A DNA stretch of 49,734 nt from Branchiostoma floridae (lineage: Eukaryota > Chordata > Leptocardii > Amphioxiformes > Branchiostomatidae): contig NC_049979.1 in assembly GCF_000003815.2 (NCBI RefSeq), positions 22,043,737 to 22,093,470 on the forward strand. The letters are read 5' to 3'. Positions 35,430 to 46,876 of this stretch are shown here, in pieces. Under the pieces are notes generated by a model, which saw only the letters and a program-made list of their open reading frames with translations, had not been told where the DNA came from and ran no database searches. Position numbers and translations under genes: made by a program. Numbering within the stretch: the first letter of the stretch is position 1; every line of letters begins with the position of its first letter.

Positions 35430-36045
35430 TTACCAAAAAAATCCCCAAATATATCATTTTGAAGTGGTTTATGCCAGAAATTATACATTGGTCATTTGAA
35501 TGAATATCTAGTGCACCTATTGACCAAAATTTAGGTCATTTGGTTATAAGACCAGGGAACAGAAGCCAAAAGCGTACGGTTTTGGTCAAACAATGGCCAA
35601 AAAATCCTCAAATTAAGCATTTTGTTGTACTGTATGCCAAAAAAGTTATTGAACCCATGTGCGCATATGTAAATTGCACTTCTATTACAAATTTCAGATC
35701 ATTTGGTTGTAAAATGGGGGTATAGGAGCCAAAAATGTCATTTTTTTGGGAAAAAATGGCAAAAAATGTCAAAATTAAGCATTTTGTTGTACCGTATGCC
35801 AAAACTGTTATTGGATCTTTGTGGGCATATGATCAAGGCACCTCTGTACCAAATTTCAGGTCATTCGGCTGTAATACCAGGGTACAGGGGGGCAAAATAT
35901 ATATAAAAATTGCAAAAAACATGAATAAAATCATTTTAAAGGCAGATATGGAAAAAATGAAAAAAAAAGCATCAAGGTATTGGCCCACTCTACCCTTGTG
36001 CCAAATTTCAGGCCATTCGGTTCAGGAACGACGGAGATGAATCAA
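35430..36045 (+). repeat. Diverged tandem repeat, unit about 160-170 bp
   Basis: The pair aagcattttgttgtac plus tatgccaaaa occurs at about 35616 and 35776. The pair aaatttcagrtcattyggyt occurs at about 35530 (diverged), 35691, 35851 and 36003, each followed by taa-accagggyay-type sequence. Unit length is close to 160 bp. Frames through it simply repeat in phase and are not genes. Confidence 0.8.
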
Positions 36046-36265
36046 TTTGAAGATTTGACAGGAGAAAGAAGAAACATTACGAATACAATATATTTCACCA
36101 TACCTATGGTATGGCTGAAATATAATAATGCCACTATGAAGTAAGACACTGAAGACAATCACATTTAATTTATTTGATCACATAAAGAAATTGCCGCGAA
36201 AAATATTATTAACATCAAGGCTCTGGGAAGAGAAACATCAAGCTTTCCGTTAGGCTATGCTGATT

Positions 36266-36300
36266 TTATAACATGGATGACATCCTCTGGACAATCTAAA
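36266..36300 (+). mobile_element. Harbinger-like MITE (family H) fragment
   Basis: Only the subterminal block acatggatgacatcctctgg is present, followed by acaatctaaaactaatgcg. The terminal repeat is not intact. Confidence 0.45.
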
Positions 36301-37134
36301 ACTAATGCGGGCGTGCGAAGGAAAAAAAGTTAGGCTAAAAAAAGACCTTTCTTATGAAAGTGAGCAAGAAGAGTGTAAAATGACAGACGCATAGGCGATG
36401 GTAAACCGACAACGAATTCTTTCCTTCACTTCTAGATCTGTTACACCTTCTTCTATTTTGGAAGAACTCACTCATTTATGTAAACATTCTTATGTAACAA
36501 TCTTATTCTTTGTAGGATTTACTGTATGGTTGAAAAACTTCTTTCTGGAAACGGACGAAAATTGCTACGCACGCGGTCGTCATCCGTGTGATCGAGTCAG
36601 TGTGGTATCGCCGGTACAAAAGGGGAATATTTATCGCACATTCAGTTGTATTAATGGCACGATGCCAATCATTTACGTGCTGTAGACACATTAACGCCTC
36701 AAGAAGCTAGTCTTTACTGTACCGTTAAGCACGTCGGGGCCATACGGGCTTCCGCAAAGGGTCTTCCTCATCCTCGATCAATATTATAAAAGGGTAAAAG
36801 CCGCTCGACTTCGACTCTTGGAGATTTGTATTCCGCTGACAAATCTTGACCAGAAATAAGACGGTAACATTCTGCCTGAAGCATTGTTGGGACAAAGAAG
36901 TGTCGGTCAATAGAAGGAGGTGGTAAAACTGAGAGAAAATGAAACAGTCTGTCTCCGCGGAGTTAACCATTGTATTCAGTAGTTCATCATATCGGCAGAG
37001 CACTGAGACAACGCTCCAGGCAAGTGTGTCTCCCCCACAGTCATTACAGAATTTCTTCACGCGCCAGGTCTACATCGATTTTTACTTGCTCATGTCTCAG
37101 TGAGGAGTAAGCTTAACGTTACAGCTTGAGGGAA
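36301..37134. other. Intergenic sequence, nothing identified
   Basis: The frames at 36398-36685 and 36725-37060 show no domain. Confidence 0.45.
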
Positions 37135-37275
37135 GGCTTGTACTAACACGTCTAAGGATCGAACTCACAGCATTCACATGGCATTCTAATTACAAATATA
37201 CGGCAGTCTGGTATAAATGGTTCGAACCCGAGTCAAAAAGTCTCAAACCTACCCCCTAGTCAACCACACCACGAA
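37135..37275 (-). repeat. tRNA-like SINE head (family unclear)
   Basis: On the minus strand an A-box-like gtggttgactagggggtagg is followed about 30 bp later by a B-box gggttcgaacc. No body shared with the other SINEs is evident. Confidence 0.4.
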
Positions 37276-37526
37276 ACGCGAAAGTAGTTAAGGTGTGCTT
37301 GCTAATACAGAAAAAGCGACGGACCGTGCTAATGTACTTAAAAAGGCACAACCGTTTGGAAAGGCAACCGTTACGACTACACGAGACGTAAATTAGCATC
37401 GCCGACACTTAATGCTCTCTTTTCCACCAATGTCAATGATCCGTTGCTCTACTTCTGTGGACTAGAATCAGCATTTCTTGGAACCTAAAATGAAAACCAC
37501 GCTAGAAACTTCTGATTGGACAACAG

Positions 37527-37534
37527 TGACGTCA
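37527..37534. promoter_or_regulatory. Perfect CRE palindrome
   Basis: TGACGTCA in the context cagTGACGTCAgct, 17 bp upstream of a C16 tract at 37551-37566. Function is inferred from the motif only. Confidence 0.3.
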
Positions 37535-37550
37535 GCTTTGGTGCATGTAT

Positions 37551-37566
37551 CCCCCCCCCCCCCCCC
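37551..37566 (+). repeat. C16 homopolymer
   Basis: Sixteen consecutive C residues. The G-rich strand could form a quadruplex-like structure. Confidence 0.9.
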
Positions 37567-37659
37567 AATGATCGCATGCAAACGTTTTGCTCTTCTTTCT
37601 GTGAGTAAACCGCTATATAAGGCAGTGATGCGCAAAAAGATTACACTTAGCAAGACTTG

Positions 37660-38537
37660 AAACATGCAAATAGAAGAAATATAGGTCTGATCACCATTGT
37701 TCGGACATACAGCATGTGATGTCTCTTTGTTTGTAAGTTTAAGAAACGTTCCGTGGAATCAGTAACGGGTACGTGAAACAACTGGGTCTGGTTGAGACGG
37801 CCGTTTGTTACAATCATGATGGGTGCGGAGTTACTGGGAAGCCCGCTGTTACAAACTGCCTTGATTGATCAGCTCCAGTGAAGACGATGACCGGCTATCT
37901 GAAGCCTATCTTGTCTTGTCAGATCGACCGACACAGCGGTGCTATCAGGCGGTGTGCTGAAAAGTCATCCCCCGCTCCAGGCCTTGTTTCTTCACCGCAA
38001 TATAAACCCCCTCCCAGGAGCATTAAGAAGTAATCAGACGAACGGCATTTACATGGAAGACGGTGCTGTCACGGGTACCCTGTCTGATTAATGATCTCCT
38101 TGGCTAACCTAAGCCTGTCTAACGCGTTTGTGTGGGGAGGCTAGATATATCAGACTGCAACCAGACCTCTCCTCCCACAGAGAACACAAGATTGATGAGA
38201 TAAGAAACATGCCATTTATATTGAGGTAACAAGCATGCTCGGGTCGATGGTAACAAAGGTGAAATGTCAACGTTTATTCTGAGTCTCTCTCGGTGCATTA
38301 TATTAAACATCAGACATCCAGGTGAACAGCATGCCACACCAAGGCACCTACCTGAACGTTGAAAAACGAAGGAAGGGAACGCTGATATAAAGTGAGGGTT
38401 TCGGTGCCATAGGTACCCTACTCCGAGGTGTAGCGGAGTTGAAACTTGCTAAAACGAACAAATGAGACTGTCCTTGGTACTGAATTGCCGGTAGCAAGAA
38501 GTGGGCCGTACTCACTTGCTACATAGTCAAAGCGTGC

Positions 38538-38538
<1 letters not shown>
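37660..38538. other. Intergenic sequence, nothing identified
   Basis: No gene or named repeat. The block around 37900-38140 is moderately GC-rich without a clear frame. Confidence 0.45.
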
Positions 38539-38728
<190 letters not shown>

Positions 38729-38794
38729 TGAGTAAGTGCGTGTATCGGCGCGTGCGTATCTGTGTGTGATATAACGTTGAACCACAACCTAGTA

Positions 38795-38840
38795 AAACAA
38801 CTCAGAACTCAATATTTCACAGAGTTCTGAGATCTTTATA
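38795..38840. repeat. Short inverted repeat
   Basis: The arms ctcagaactc and gagttctgag flank a loop of about 11 nt. Small and possibly fortuitous. Confidence 0.6.
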
Positions 38841-39719
38841 GTTTGGTTTTTAGGGCTTGTCTAACGTATGGTTTGCAATAAGGCTATCAACAAGAGTAGC
38901 ACGTAACCGGACTGTGTTTCTAAAAAAACATTGCAGTACTATTAGGATTTCTGTCAATAAGAAGTTTGTGACACTTTCAACCCTAACCCCAACACTTTTC
39001 GTACATTGGCAGGACATTGCTGTCATTGCCACACCGTATGGTAATTGCAGTATAGTTGAGTCCCGGCCACCGGACCATAACATGTCCGAGTACACCGTTA
39101 AATGGATCAGAGTCGGGTGGGTGTTCTAAAATGTCAAATAAGCAGTGATTAGGAGTGCGATCGATTATACAAACGATGCATACACGACCTTCCATTCTAT
39201 TCTGTGAAGGACCGGTTCCTACATTGACGTTGTATCTGACAACGTCATAGAAACTATCCATATGTATTTCTGTGGACCTGATACAATATGTCTCGTTATA
39301 CCGCGCCTAAATCTATGTCTTTACGATGGCTATTGATTTATTTTCCGCCCCTTTCAACCCTTTCGCAGCTTCGTTCGTCAATCGCAATATGGATGGTCAG
39401 GGAAATTTCATCCGCGCACGTTCGATGATGTAATTCCGTTGTTATCCAATCCGCGTTAACCAGTTGAACTTGATATGCCACCCACGTTGTCGTCGGGCGG
39501 CAGTGCAACGCAGAGAGGACGTCAGTCGATGTGGGTTTCTTTATCATATCTATGGCACATCGTTTTGTAATACTCAAAAAAGTGACCGATGAGCTACTGA
39601 TGTAAATTTAGATAAAACTTAAAGATGACGTCTTTATCCTAACAGGCTTTACGTCTTTGTAAGATCATAAGGCCACTGAAATGTTTTATATCAATTTTCA
39701 AGATACAACTGTTTTTCTA
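38841..39719. other. Intergenic sequence, nothing identified
   Basis: Overlapping 80-92 codon frames on both strands at 38850-39261 have no recognisable domain. Confidence 0.45.
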
Positions 39720-40186
39720 AAACCTGTACGTTTTATGGACACCATCCATCTCAGACGCTACAATCTAATACACGAGCACGAAAGGAAAATAAGTAGGTGA
39801 AAAATGTTTGAATTTACAAAATGAAGACTATGAAATGTTCTAACAACAATCGAAGTGACAAAAACATGGTATCGCAACCTGTATACCACCATGTATTCAA
39901 GAAGTGACACTAGTGTGGTAGTCTAGTTTCATCAAGTCGGCAGCTACACTCAGGACTCAATGCTGACGCCTCCCCCTTGTCGTTTCTTCAAGATTTTACA
40001 ATGACCCACTCATCACTCATAAGTGTCACTTCTACAAGTACAATCAAGGCTTCCACACGACAATGTTCACATTTTTTGGTATTTTTTTAATGTTATCCAT
40101 CTCCGGAGGGGAATTTTTGTCAAGATTTATTAGGCGAAAATAAATGCGTTCGATGATGTCATCTACATAATTTACATGCTGTGGCC
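39720..40186 (-). mobile_element. Harbinger-like MITE (family H), decayed full-length copy
   Basis: The left end cgttttatggacaccatcca and right end gatgatgtcatctacataat then ttacatgctgtggcc are inverted. Inner blocks such as gtgacactagtgtggtag, and the ggcgaaaataaatgcg block near the right end, are the reverse of those in the copy at 12075. Length is 467 bp. Confidence 0.7.
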
Positions 40187-40339
40187 CAAGCAATATAATC
40201 TTTAACATCGGTTATCTTGACTTGAACCACAGAAGTCCTCATCGTTGTCTCTGGATCGAGGCCCTGTATGAGAGCGAGCGCGGCTTGTGTGTGGCGCAGG
40301 ATTACCATGTAAGGCGGGATGAACCTGTTGACACCGGCC

Positions 40340-40440
40340 TCTGCGGAAACATTACGTCATTGCGGGGAGTTGGAAGATCTGCGCCTGCGCAATGACAGCC
40401 GTCGCAGCGCGTACTCAAGGTGACATGTTCTCCATGGCTG
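40340..40440. promoter_or_regulatory. CpG-containing block with ATF/CRE-like and NRF1-like sites
   Basis: ttacgtcat lies at about 40353-40361, and TGCGCCTGCGCA, a good NRF1 palindrome match, at 40380-40391. The surroundings are locally GC-rich. It could be a promoter or enhancer. No adjacent exon is recognised on either strand. Confidence 0.3.
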
Positions 40441-40824
40441 AATAAAGGCATGGGAAGAGTTCTGCTTGTATAATGAAGCCAAAGGCTCGACAAACACAGG
40501 AAGTAACACCACGGAAATGGCCATGCACGAAACATAATTCCTTTGCGTATCGAAGACTTTTTTTACATGACCATGAAAGCTATTTTGACACGACAGGTGT
40601 ATTACAGGTAAGCTAGGTCTTAAAGCTATGTCTGCAAGATAAATGATGCATGGATGCCTTCCTGGCGTTTAAATAAAAGAAAAACAAGCAATCTATAGTC
40701 TCAGGGTCAGTGCAGACGGAACTGAGCTGGTAAACAGAAGACAATACCACGTCTGGTGAAGTGTGGGGAGTGTTTTTTTTTATCGTTTGTGATTTTTTTT
40801 TCTTCTACGATAAAACATACACGA

Positions 40825-40832
40825 TGACGTCA
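40825..40832. promoter_or_regulatory. Perfect CRE palindrome
   Basis: TGACGTCA in the context acgaTGACGTCAcat, about 100 bp before a GC-rich stretch (40920-41160) that contains no recognised exon. Confidence 0.3.
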
Positions 40833-41524
40833 CATCACACCTTAGCAAGCACATGTGCCCTTGTATGTTGTGAGTCCGTGTTCAGGTTATTCCAATTTGC
40901 ATCAGCTGCTGTGCAGTCTCTATCCCGGCCGCGTGACTTGTAAGCTGAGGATCATGTCGGCACGAGGCGGTGTTCCCGCGCTTCTCATCTAAGGCTCTAC
41001 GGGAGAGCAGCCTGCCCAAGGGTGCGGGGCGGGAGACATCGCGTTATTACTTCCAATGCCGCTCCTACATTGATATGCACGCCCCGCGCCGGTGGGCTTT
41101 ACGTAGGCGAGCTGCCGGTGCTTAGCAGGCGCTAACACCGGGACCGAGAGATGTCGGGATGATGAGGAAATAAAAGAGGTAACTGATGGGAAAATGTACT
41201 GGAGATAAAGCAACTGTGACAAGGCGCGCCTACGTTGTGATCTATCAGTCACATAGGGTCGCTGCTTATAGCGTAGACACATTACTTACCTGGCAGGCCG
41301 TCAGTACTAAAGGTGTAGCTTCACTAGACTAGGCTTCACAATGCTTGATTCGCATAACTAAAAAGAAAATAGTACAATAACCTTCTTTGCCAACAGTATC
41401 CAGTCATACTTTGGACAACTGGTGTTATTTAGTAGAGAAGACCATTAATACAAATGTCATTATATGCATGTACACTACGGGATGGTAGTTTTTCCACGGT
41501 AGCATAATGGAATGTTTAATTGCT

Positions 41525-41669
41525 ATAAGGCCACAACAATTAAATTGTATGGATGACATTAGCGCGCTCATTAATTTTCTTGGTTTTTTTACCCATTTTT
41601 TTTGTCCTGTCGCATTATTTTTACAGTCTGTAGAGGATGTCATCCATAAAATTTACTTGCTGTGGCATA
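41525..41669 (+). mobile_element. Harbinger-like MITE (family H), internally deleted copy
   Basis: It runs from ataaggccacaacaattaaa through tggatgacattagcgcgctc to gatgtcatccataaaattta then cttgctgtggc. Only about 145 bp remain; the inner region is gone. Confidence 0.8.
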
Positions 41670-42039
41670 CTATCGTGATTTAAGCCCATTCATATGGCGT
41701 TCCGAGTACTAATGACGAACATCTCATTACATTTGCGTCTATTATGTATACTTTGAGAGGCTGTACGTGCGCCAATCAGTTATGATAAGCGAGTCCTTAC
41801 AGAATCATCGAAGTACGTTAGAGCACCGCACACAACGAGACGAGCTCATTAAACACTCGTTCTCATTGAAATGTAAATGTGTAAAAGTGGCTTGCTGTTA
41901 GTCTGTTCTCTTGTTCTTGGCGAACATGCATTCTTGTGATATGACTTGGAGAGGGCGGCTGAAGTGCATGGGATGCTTCCCAAGAACTATGTCACTAGAG
42001 GCCAGTGACCTCTTGCCTCCGCAAAGTCTCCTTTTTTTG

Positions 42040-42344
42040 TAAATTTCATTTTCAATTTGCTTTCAATAACTGGACTTTCATAAACGTAATATATGTAACT
42101 TGCGATAGACGGAACATAAACAGATACCAAATATGCAAATTAGGAACTGGTTTGCATAATCTATGCAAAAATGACAAAACTGCTTGATGATAAATGTTTG
42201 GAATTTTATAATTGTTACATCTGTAAGTTAGTCAATGATGAACATCACCATCCATAAATTATATAAATGTCCAAGTCATTTGCATAAAATCTACAAAAAC
42301 TCTAATTATTTCTTGCAGGTATGAAGTTGCCGAACTCTAGTTCA
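42040..42344 (+). repeat. Family L 3' part
   Basis: It aligns with 32790-33047: acataaacagataccaaata, then ggaattttataattgttaca, gttagtcaatgatgaacatc and ggtatgaagttgccgaactc. It lacks the 5' two-thirds. Confidence 0.75.
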
Positions 42345-42654
42345 TCCAGATTCAAGATAATGATAATACTATACTTTAGAATTACCAAATTAAACAGACT
42401 TGACCATGCTTTTCTGGCAAGGAATAATATGAAGACACAGTGCTCAAAATGTTCACATGCTGAATAACTTGCCAGTTATACAGAATAGTAAACCCTTGCA
42501 GGTGAGTTGTTTTTCGTTCGTTCAGAATTGATTGACACATAAGATTCATAGCAGTTCAATGTCGCCCCAAGGACGCCGGTTGACTCCGTTTTAAGTGATG
42601 ACCTCTGGAAGACAGCCGAAGTAGCAACCCAACTGTAGAAATTAGTCAAACTAA

Positions 42655-43758
42655 GGCCGCAGTAAGTGAATTTTATGGATGACATCAGCGTGGCCTGATT
42701 TCAGAAAAAAAAAACAAGGATGGAGGTGGTCATGACAAGAAAGTACCAGAATGGGAATGTAACGTTAGGCCACAGCAAGTAAATTCTATGGGTGACATCC
42801 GCGCGCTCATTAATTTTCGCCCGATTTCAGAAAAAAAAACAAGATTTTTTTCCTGCTTCAGGGCTGGTCAGATAGACTAAAATGGGTAAATAAGTTGTGT
42901 TGTAAGCTAATATTTGTATGTAGCATCGACTCTAGAGAGGTAGCCTTGACTGTAGTTGCAGAAGTGAAACTTGTTGGATAGCTGTAAGAGTGGCACCAAT
43001 GTGGAAGCCATGAGTGTAGTTGACAACATGGCAGTAATATCAGTCTACCACCCTAATATAACTTTTGCTACACTTGTTCACCACTTGAATACAGGAATGA
43101 ATGCCTTGTTGGATGTGATGCCATATTTTGTCACTTTGACTAGTTTGAGTCTTGTTACAATGTTTATGGTGTCTGTTTTGCCATCTTGTTTTTTTTACCC
43201 GTCTTGTTTTTTTTTTCATTAGTTTTGCAGTCTGCAAAGGATGTCATCCATAAAATGTACTTGCTGTGGCCTTATGTTGTGTTGAAGCCTAAAACACTAA
43301 TCAGGTAGCCATGACTTGCTGTAGTCATAGAAGTGTATCTAGTTGAATACTAGTAGTTGTAACAGTGGCACAACTATGGAAGGCATGAATGTCGTTGCCA
43401 ACTTGATAAGTGATGCCAGTCTACCACACTAGTGTCACTCTAACACTTCTAGTTCACGTCTTGAGTACAGAAATTAATGACTTGTTGGCTGTGCTACCGT
43501 GTTTGCTTCAATTCTTGTTACAACGAATTCTTCACTTCATGTTACAACGTCTGGTGTTATCTGAAACTGTCTGATCGTTTCCAAAACCATATCCACTTGC
43601 TTGGGTGATTATTTGGTGTATCTTACTACCTGCGACATCTATGGTGTCTATTTTGAAACTTTAGCCATCTTGCTCTTAAATTACCCATCTTGTTTTTGAT
43701 CGTCCTATCTCATTATTTTAGCAGAGGATGTCATCCATGAAATTTACTTGGTGTGGTC
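42655..43758 (+). mobile_element. Harbinger-like MITE (family H), outer copy carrying a nested copy
   Basis: The outer ends ggccgcagtaagtgaatttt and catgaaatttacttggtgtg then gtc are flanked by TAA on both sides (42652-42654 and 43759-43761). The element is interrupted at 42765 by a second copy (42768-43271). The sequence before and after the nested copy lines up with the corresponding parts of the copies at 12075 and 42768. Confidence 0.88.
42768..43271 (+). mobile_element. Harbinger-like MITE (family H), best copy, 504 bp, nested
   Basis: The left TIR GGCCACAGCAAGTAAATT and right TIR ending ttgctgtggcc are flanked by TTA (42765-42767) and TTA (43272-43274). A 3-bp TWA duplication is the mark of PIF/Harbinger transposition. 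Subterminal blocks are gacatccgcgcgctcattaa (left) and gcagtctgcaaaggatgtca (right). No transposase frame. Confidence 0.92.
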
Positions 43759-43761
43759 TAA

Positions 43762-44092
43762 TTTGTGAATCAGAGGGCTCGACAGGCCATTGGAGTTCAC
43801 ATTTGGGCCGCCGTTAGTTGTAAATGGTAACTGTATGGCCCGCTAGCTCCTCCGATAAATTATGTGACCTACTTGGCCAATTCCACATTTCCTAGAAACT
43901 CATAGAATCTGCCACAGAGTCTAGTTCACTAATCATTTTAACAAGTAGTTAAGGTGAACAGTTTCAGCTTCCAAGCTTGAACATATTTGCGAAAAGTTGA
44001 TGACGCAAGGAAAAAAGAATCGAAGGGCAAAGTTGATTAACTCAACCCCATATTGTTAACCGCGTTTCACATCGGGCAAATCAATGACCCTT
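43762..44092. other. Intergenic sequence, nothing identified
   Basis: No gene or named repeat between the nested MITEs and the CRE cluster. Confidence 0.45.
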
Positions 44093-44233
44093 TGACGTCA
44101 TGATGGCGTCATGACGACGTCAGTGGCTCAGAAGTAAGAGGTTTATTGTTGATGCTGTCATGATCCTCGCATAAAGTAGGCGCGTTCCGCACTCAATTAC
44201 TCGATATGACGTCAGCTCGCCACATTTGACTCA
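44093..44233. promoter_or_regulatory. bZIP-site cluster (CRE and AP-1 motifs), candidate enhancer
   Basis: Perfect TGACGTCA sites lie at 44093-44100 and 44207-44214. Half or near sites are ggcgtcat at 44105-44112 and gACGTCAg at 44116-44123. A consensus AP-1 site TGACTCA lies at 44227-44233. Five sites in 141 bp is dense. The target gene, if any, is unknown. Confidence 0.4.
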
Positions 44234-44605
44234 TTGAGGCAAGTGTGACAAGAAGGTTTCGGAAATACGAATAAAGGGAACTTTTGTCGCAAATAGCAAT
44301 GTCCTAACATATTTATAAGTCTTCCTTTTGTTGACAAAATGGGGTTACGCGGTTGTCGGAGGTACAAAGCTTAAAAAATAGTACAAAAATACAATGGAGC
44401 TTATGGAGCTTTTCAGGGTCAGGATTGAGCCGTATATGTCAAGGGAGAGATTGGCATCAGGCGAAATCGACAATTTTGTCGGTAGAATTGTCGATTCGCG
44501 ATCAGAGATTCCGATCACGAACTATTCCGTCAGAATCACCGATTCTGAAAGATCGCTATCTCTACCCTGGCATATACCTTATGTAACTCTCTTTTGGAGG
44601 CAGCA

Positions 44606-44667
44606 TATTGATTATCCTATCCAGAACCATCGATTATATTGATTATCCTATCCAGAACCATCGATTA
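44606..44667 (+). repeat. 31-bp unit, two tandem copies
   Basis: The unit that starts tattgattatcctatccaga is repeated exactly at 44606-44636 and 44637-44667. Confidence 0.95.
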
Positions 44668-44771
44668 CAAAAGTACCTGCGAGACCTCGTAATAGTTTGG
44701 CGCAGAAAATAAGCGATGAGTTTATGAGCATTCAATGAGGATCTGCACGGAGGGCTAGCAATGATTAAATG

Positions 44772-45206
44772 TGAATTTAGGAGGACCTGCAACGCTTAAC
44801 GGTAAATTTAGGAGGACCTGCAACGCTTAACGGTAAATTTAGGAGGACCTGCAACGCTTAACGGTAAATTTAGGAGGACCTGCACCGCTTAACATTAAAT
44901 TTAGGAAGACCTGTAACGCTTAACGGTAAATTAAGGAGGACCCGCAACGCTTAACGGCAAATCTAGGAGGTACTGCAACTATGAACGATAAATTTAGGAG
45001 GACCTCCACCGCTTAACATTAAATTTAGGAAGACCTGCAACGATTAAAAGTAAATTTAGGAGGACCTGCAAATCTTAACAGTAAACTTAGGAGAACCTGC
45101 AACGCTAAATGGTAAATTTAGGGGGACCTGCAACGCTTAAAGGTAACTTTAGGCGGACCTGCAATTACTAACGGTAAATTTAGGAGGACCTGCAACGCTT
45201 AACGAT
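44772..45206 (+). repeat. 31-bp minisatellite, 14 units
   Basis: The unit consists of taaatttaggaggacctgca followed by acgcttaacgg. About 14 units in register over 435 bp. A variant pair (caccgcttaacatt plus taggaagacctg) occurs at 44883 and again at 45007, exactly four units later, so a four-unit block was duplicated. There are no unique spacers between units. Confidence 0.95.
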
Positions 45207-45376
45207 AATTTGTCACACAGTCATATTATGCTAGATTTGTATGTTTTACGCCAAATTGTATGTCTCATACCAAAAATACGATTTATAGTGAATTTTGAAG
45301 AATCGCTACGTCCCAAGGAAAACGTCGTATGGAGACCCTCGTCAGAAGCTGAAGTGAAAAAGAATGTCGTCAAACT

Positions 45377-45556
45377 TAGTCTCCATGCAGACCCTACGGT
45401 GCCTTAGAGATAGTATCAAAGCTGGCCAAGGAGTATAGCCGTTCAAAGGGAGATAGTCGGCCAAAGGGAGTCAAACGGGCACCGGAGGTGCATGCAATAC
45501 TCCTTGGCCAGCCTTGATACTATCTCTAAGGCACCGTAGGGTCTGCTTGGAGACTA
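45377..45556. mobile_element. MITE (family M), 180 bp with perfect 8-bp target duplication
   Basis: The TIRs TAGTCTCCATGCAGACCC and GGGTCTGCTTGGAGACTA, with further inverted inner sequence (ctacggtgccttagagatag / ctatctctaaggcaccgtag), make it almost fully foldback. It is flanked by gtcaaact at 45369-45376 and 45557-45564. Confidence 0.93.
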
Positions 45557-45564
45557 GTCAAACT

Positions 45565-46639
45565 GTGTGGGAGAAGAGAGTTGTACACAGGAAATGGGTG
45601 AACGCTGCACATGACACCTTTTAACGAAGGTGTTGACACAAACATAATGTCAGAGGTGACCACCAATAGACGCAGGTGCTCTGTTAAAACTGCCTCTTAT
45701 TAGTACGCAAATCACAACTGTCAAAGAATCTAATACGTATGATTGATCGATAGCCACTAAGTGAGGATATCGAATGGACTTTAAACGGTGTATGCGTGCA
45801 GAAGGGATGGGTTTGAAAAAATATCCATTCGTATGGCCGTCGCAATTCAATATATGTCATATTACCCACGATTTCTGCTCAGAGTACTAATTCTCAAACA
45901 TCTGACTATGGTTTTCAATTTCGTATTTTGTTCAAATACATCTAATTGAAACATGAAGAAGAATAGATCGTGATCATACGTTGTGACACTGGCAAGAACA
46001 AGTCTATATCGCACAAATACATGATTATCAATAACAAATGTTACTTGGAAAACAAACTACAATATGGGATATAGAACGATATGCTAGTAATACACGAAAA
46101 GTAAAGATAAGCTTCGACCGAGCTCAAATATATACCCCGTGCACAGGCAAGGGACATAAGATTTTCAATCTGACATATGAGTGATGAATAATTAACTAAT
46201 CATCCAGTCTTGTATTTCACATTCTGCTAACAGATGAAAGCTTTGAACAGTTGATGGGAGAATGTGTAGTAAACATTGAACTTCTTTATGTAGTTTATTG
46301 ATACACTTAATTGCAATATGATGTTGAAAATACCAGTGTCTTGGGACAGTATTATATTGTTAGACTGCAGTTGTTGAATAAAAAAAATAACAAATTGGAA
46401 TCTCTACCTACCGACCATAATTTTTTAGGTACGGAATCGGAAACGCAACAATAATTTTCCCAGGCCCTATATCGTGTTGTATTTCAGGTGGGTCTTGCTC
46501 ATTTCATGCAAAAGACACATCAGTCTTGCACAGTTGGGTTGACATATTGACGTCAATGCCGTTGAACCCTAACGTCATGGTACATCTACGGCGATGATCC
46601 TACCTATTACTAGTATTAGTGCCACACGTGTCACTGATT
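45565..46639. other. Intergenic sequence with a perfect CRE
   Basis: TGACGTCA lies at 46548-46555 in the context attgaCGTCAatg. No gene or named repeat recognised. Confidence 0.4.
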
Positions 46640-46857
46640 TAAGGCGTGGTCACATAGGTCGTGCGATCGTCGTACGATCGATATATTCGGGCATTTTGAA
46701 GGACAAAAATGTACGTCTCCTGCAAAGTTTAGCTGTCTTGGTACACAAAATGCTGTTTTGGATCAATGTTGGTGGTTGGTTCTGTCACGGCCTGCTTGAA
46801 AATCCTATGGCATCAAAATCGTACGACGATCGCACGACCTATGTGGTCGCAGCCTTA
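46640..46857 (+). mobile_element. MITE (family W), best copy, 218 bp
   Basis: The left end taaggcgtggtcacataggt then cgtgcgatcgtcgtacgat, and the right end atcgtacgacgatcgcacga then cctatgtggtcgcagcctta, are inverted over about 38 bp. The inner block gttggttctgtcacggcctg then cttgaaaa is shared with three other copies. TA occurs at both outer edges, which allows but does not prove a TA target duplication. Confidence 0.88.
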
Positions 46858-46876
46858 GCTATGGTGGGGGGTGGCT

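Noticed and set aside
35608-35802. Repeat protein on the minus strand
   Set aside because: The repeated peptide only mirrors the 160-bp tandem DNA repeat being read in phase.
40989-41282. 97-codon frame in a GC-rich block as a gene
   Set aside because: No recognisable domain; the GC-rich composition alone explains the open frame.
44772-45206. CRISPR-like array of 31-bp repeats
   Set aside because: The repeats touch each other with no unique spacers, there are no cas genes, and the setting is an animal genome. It is a minisatellite.
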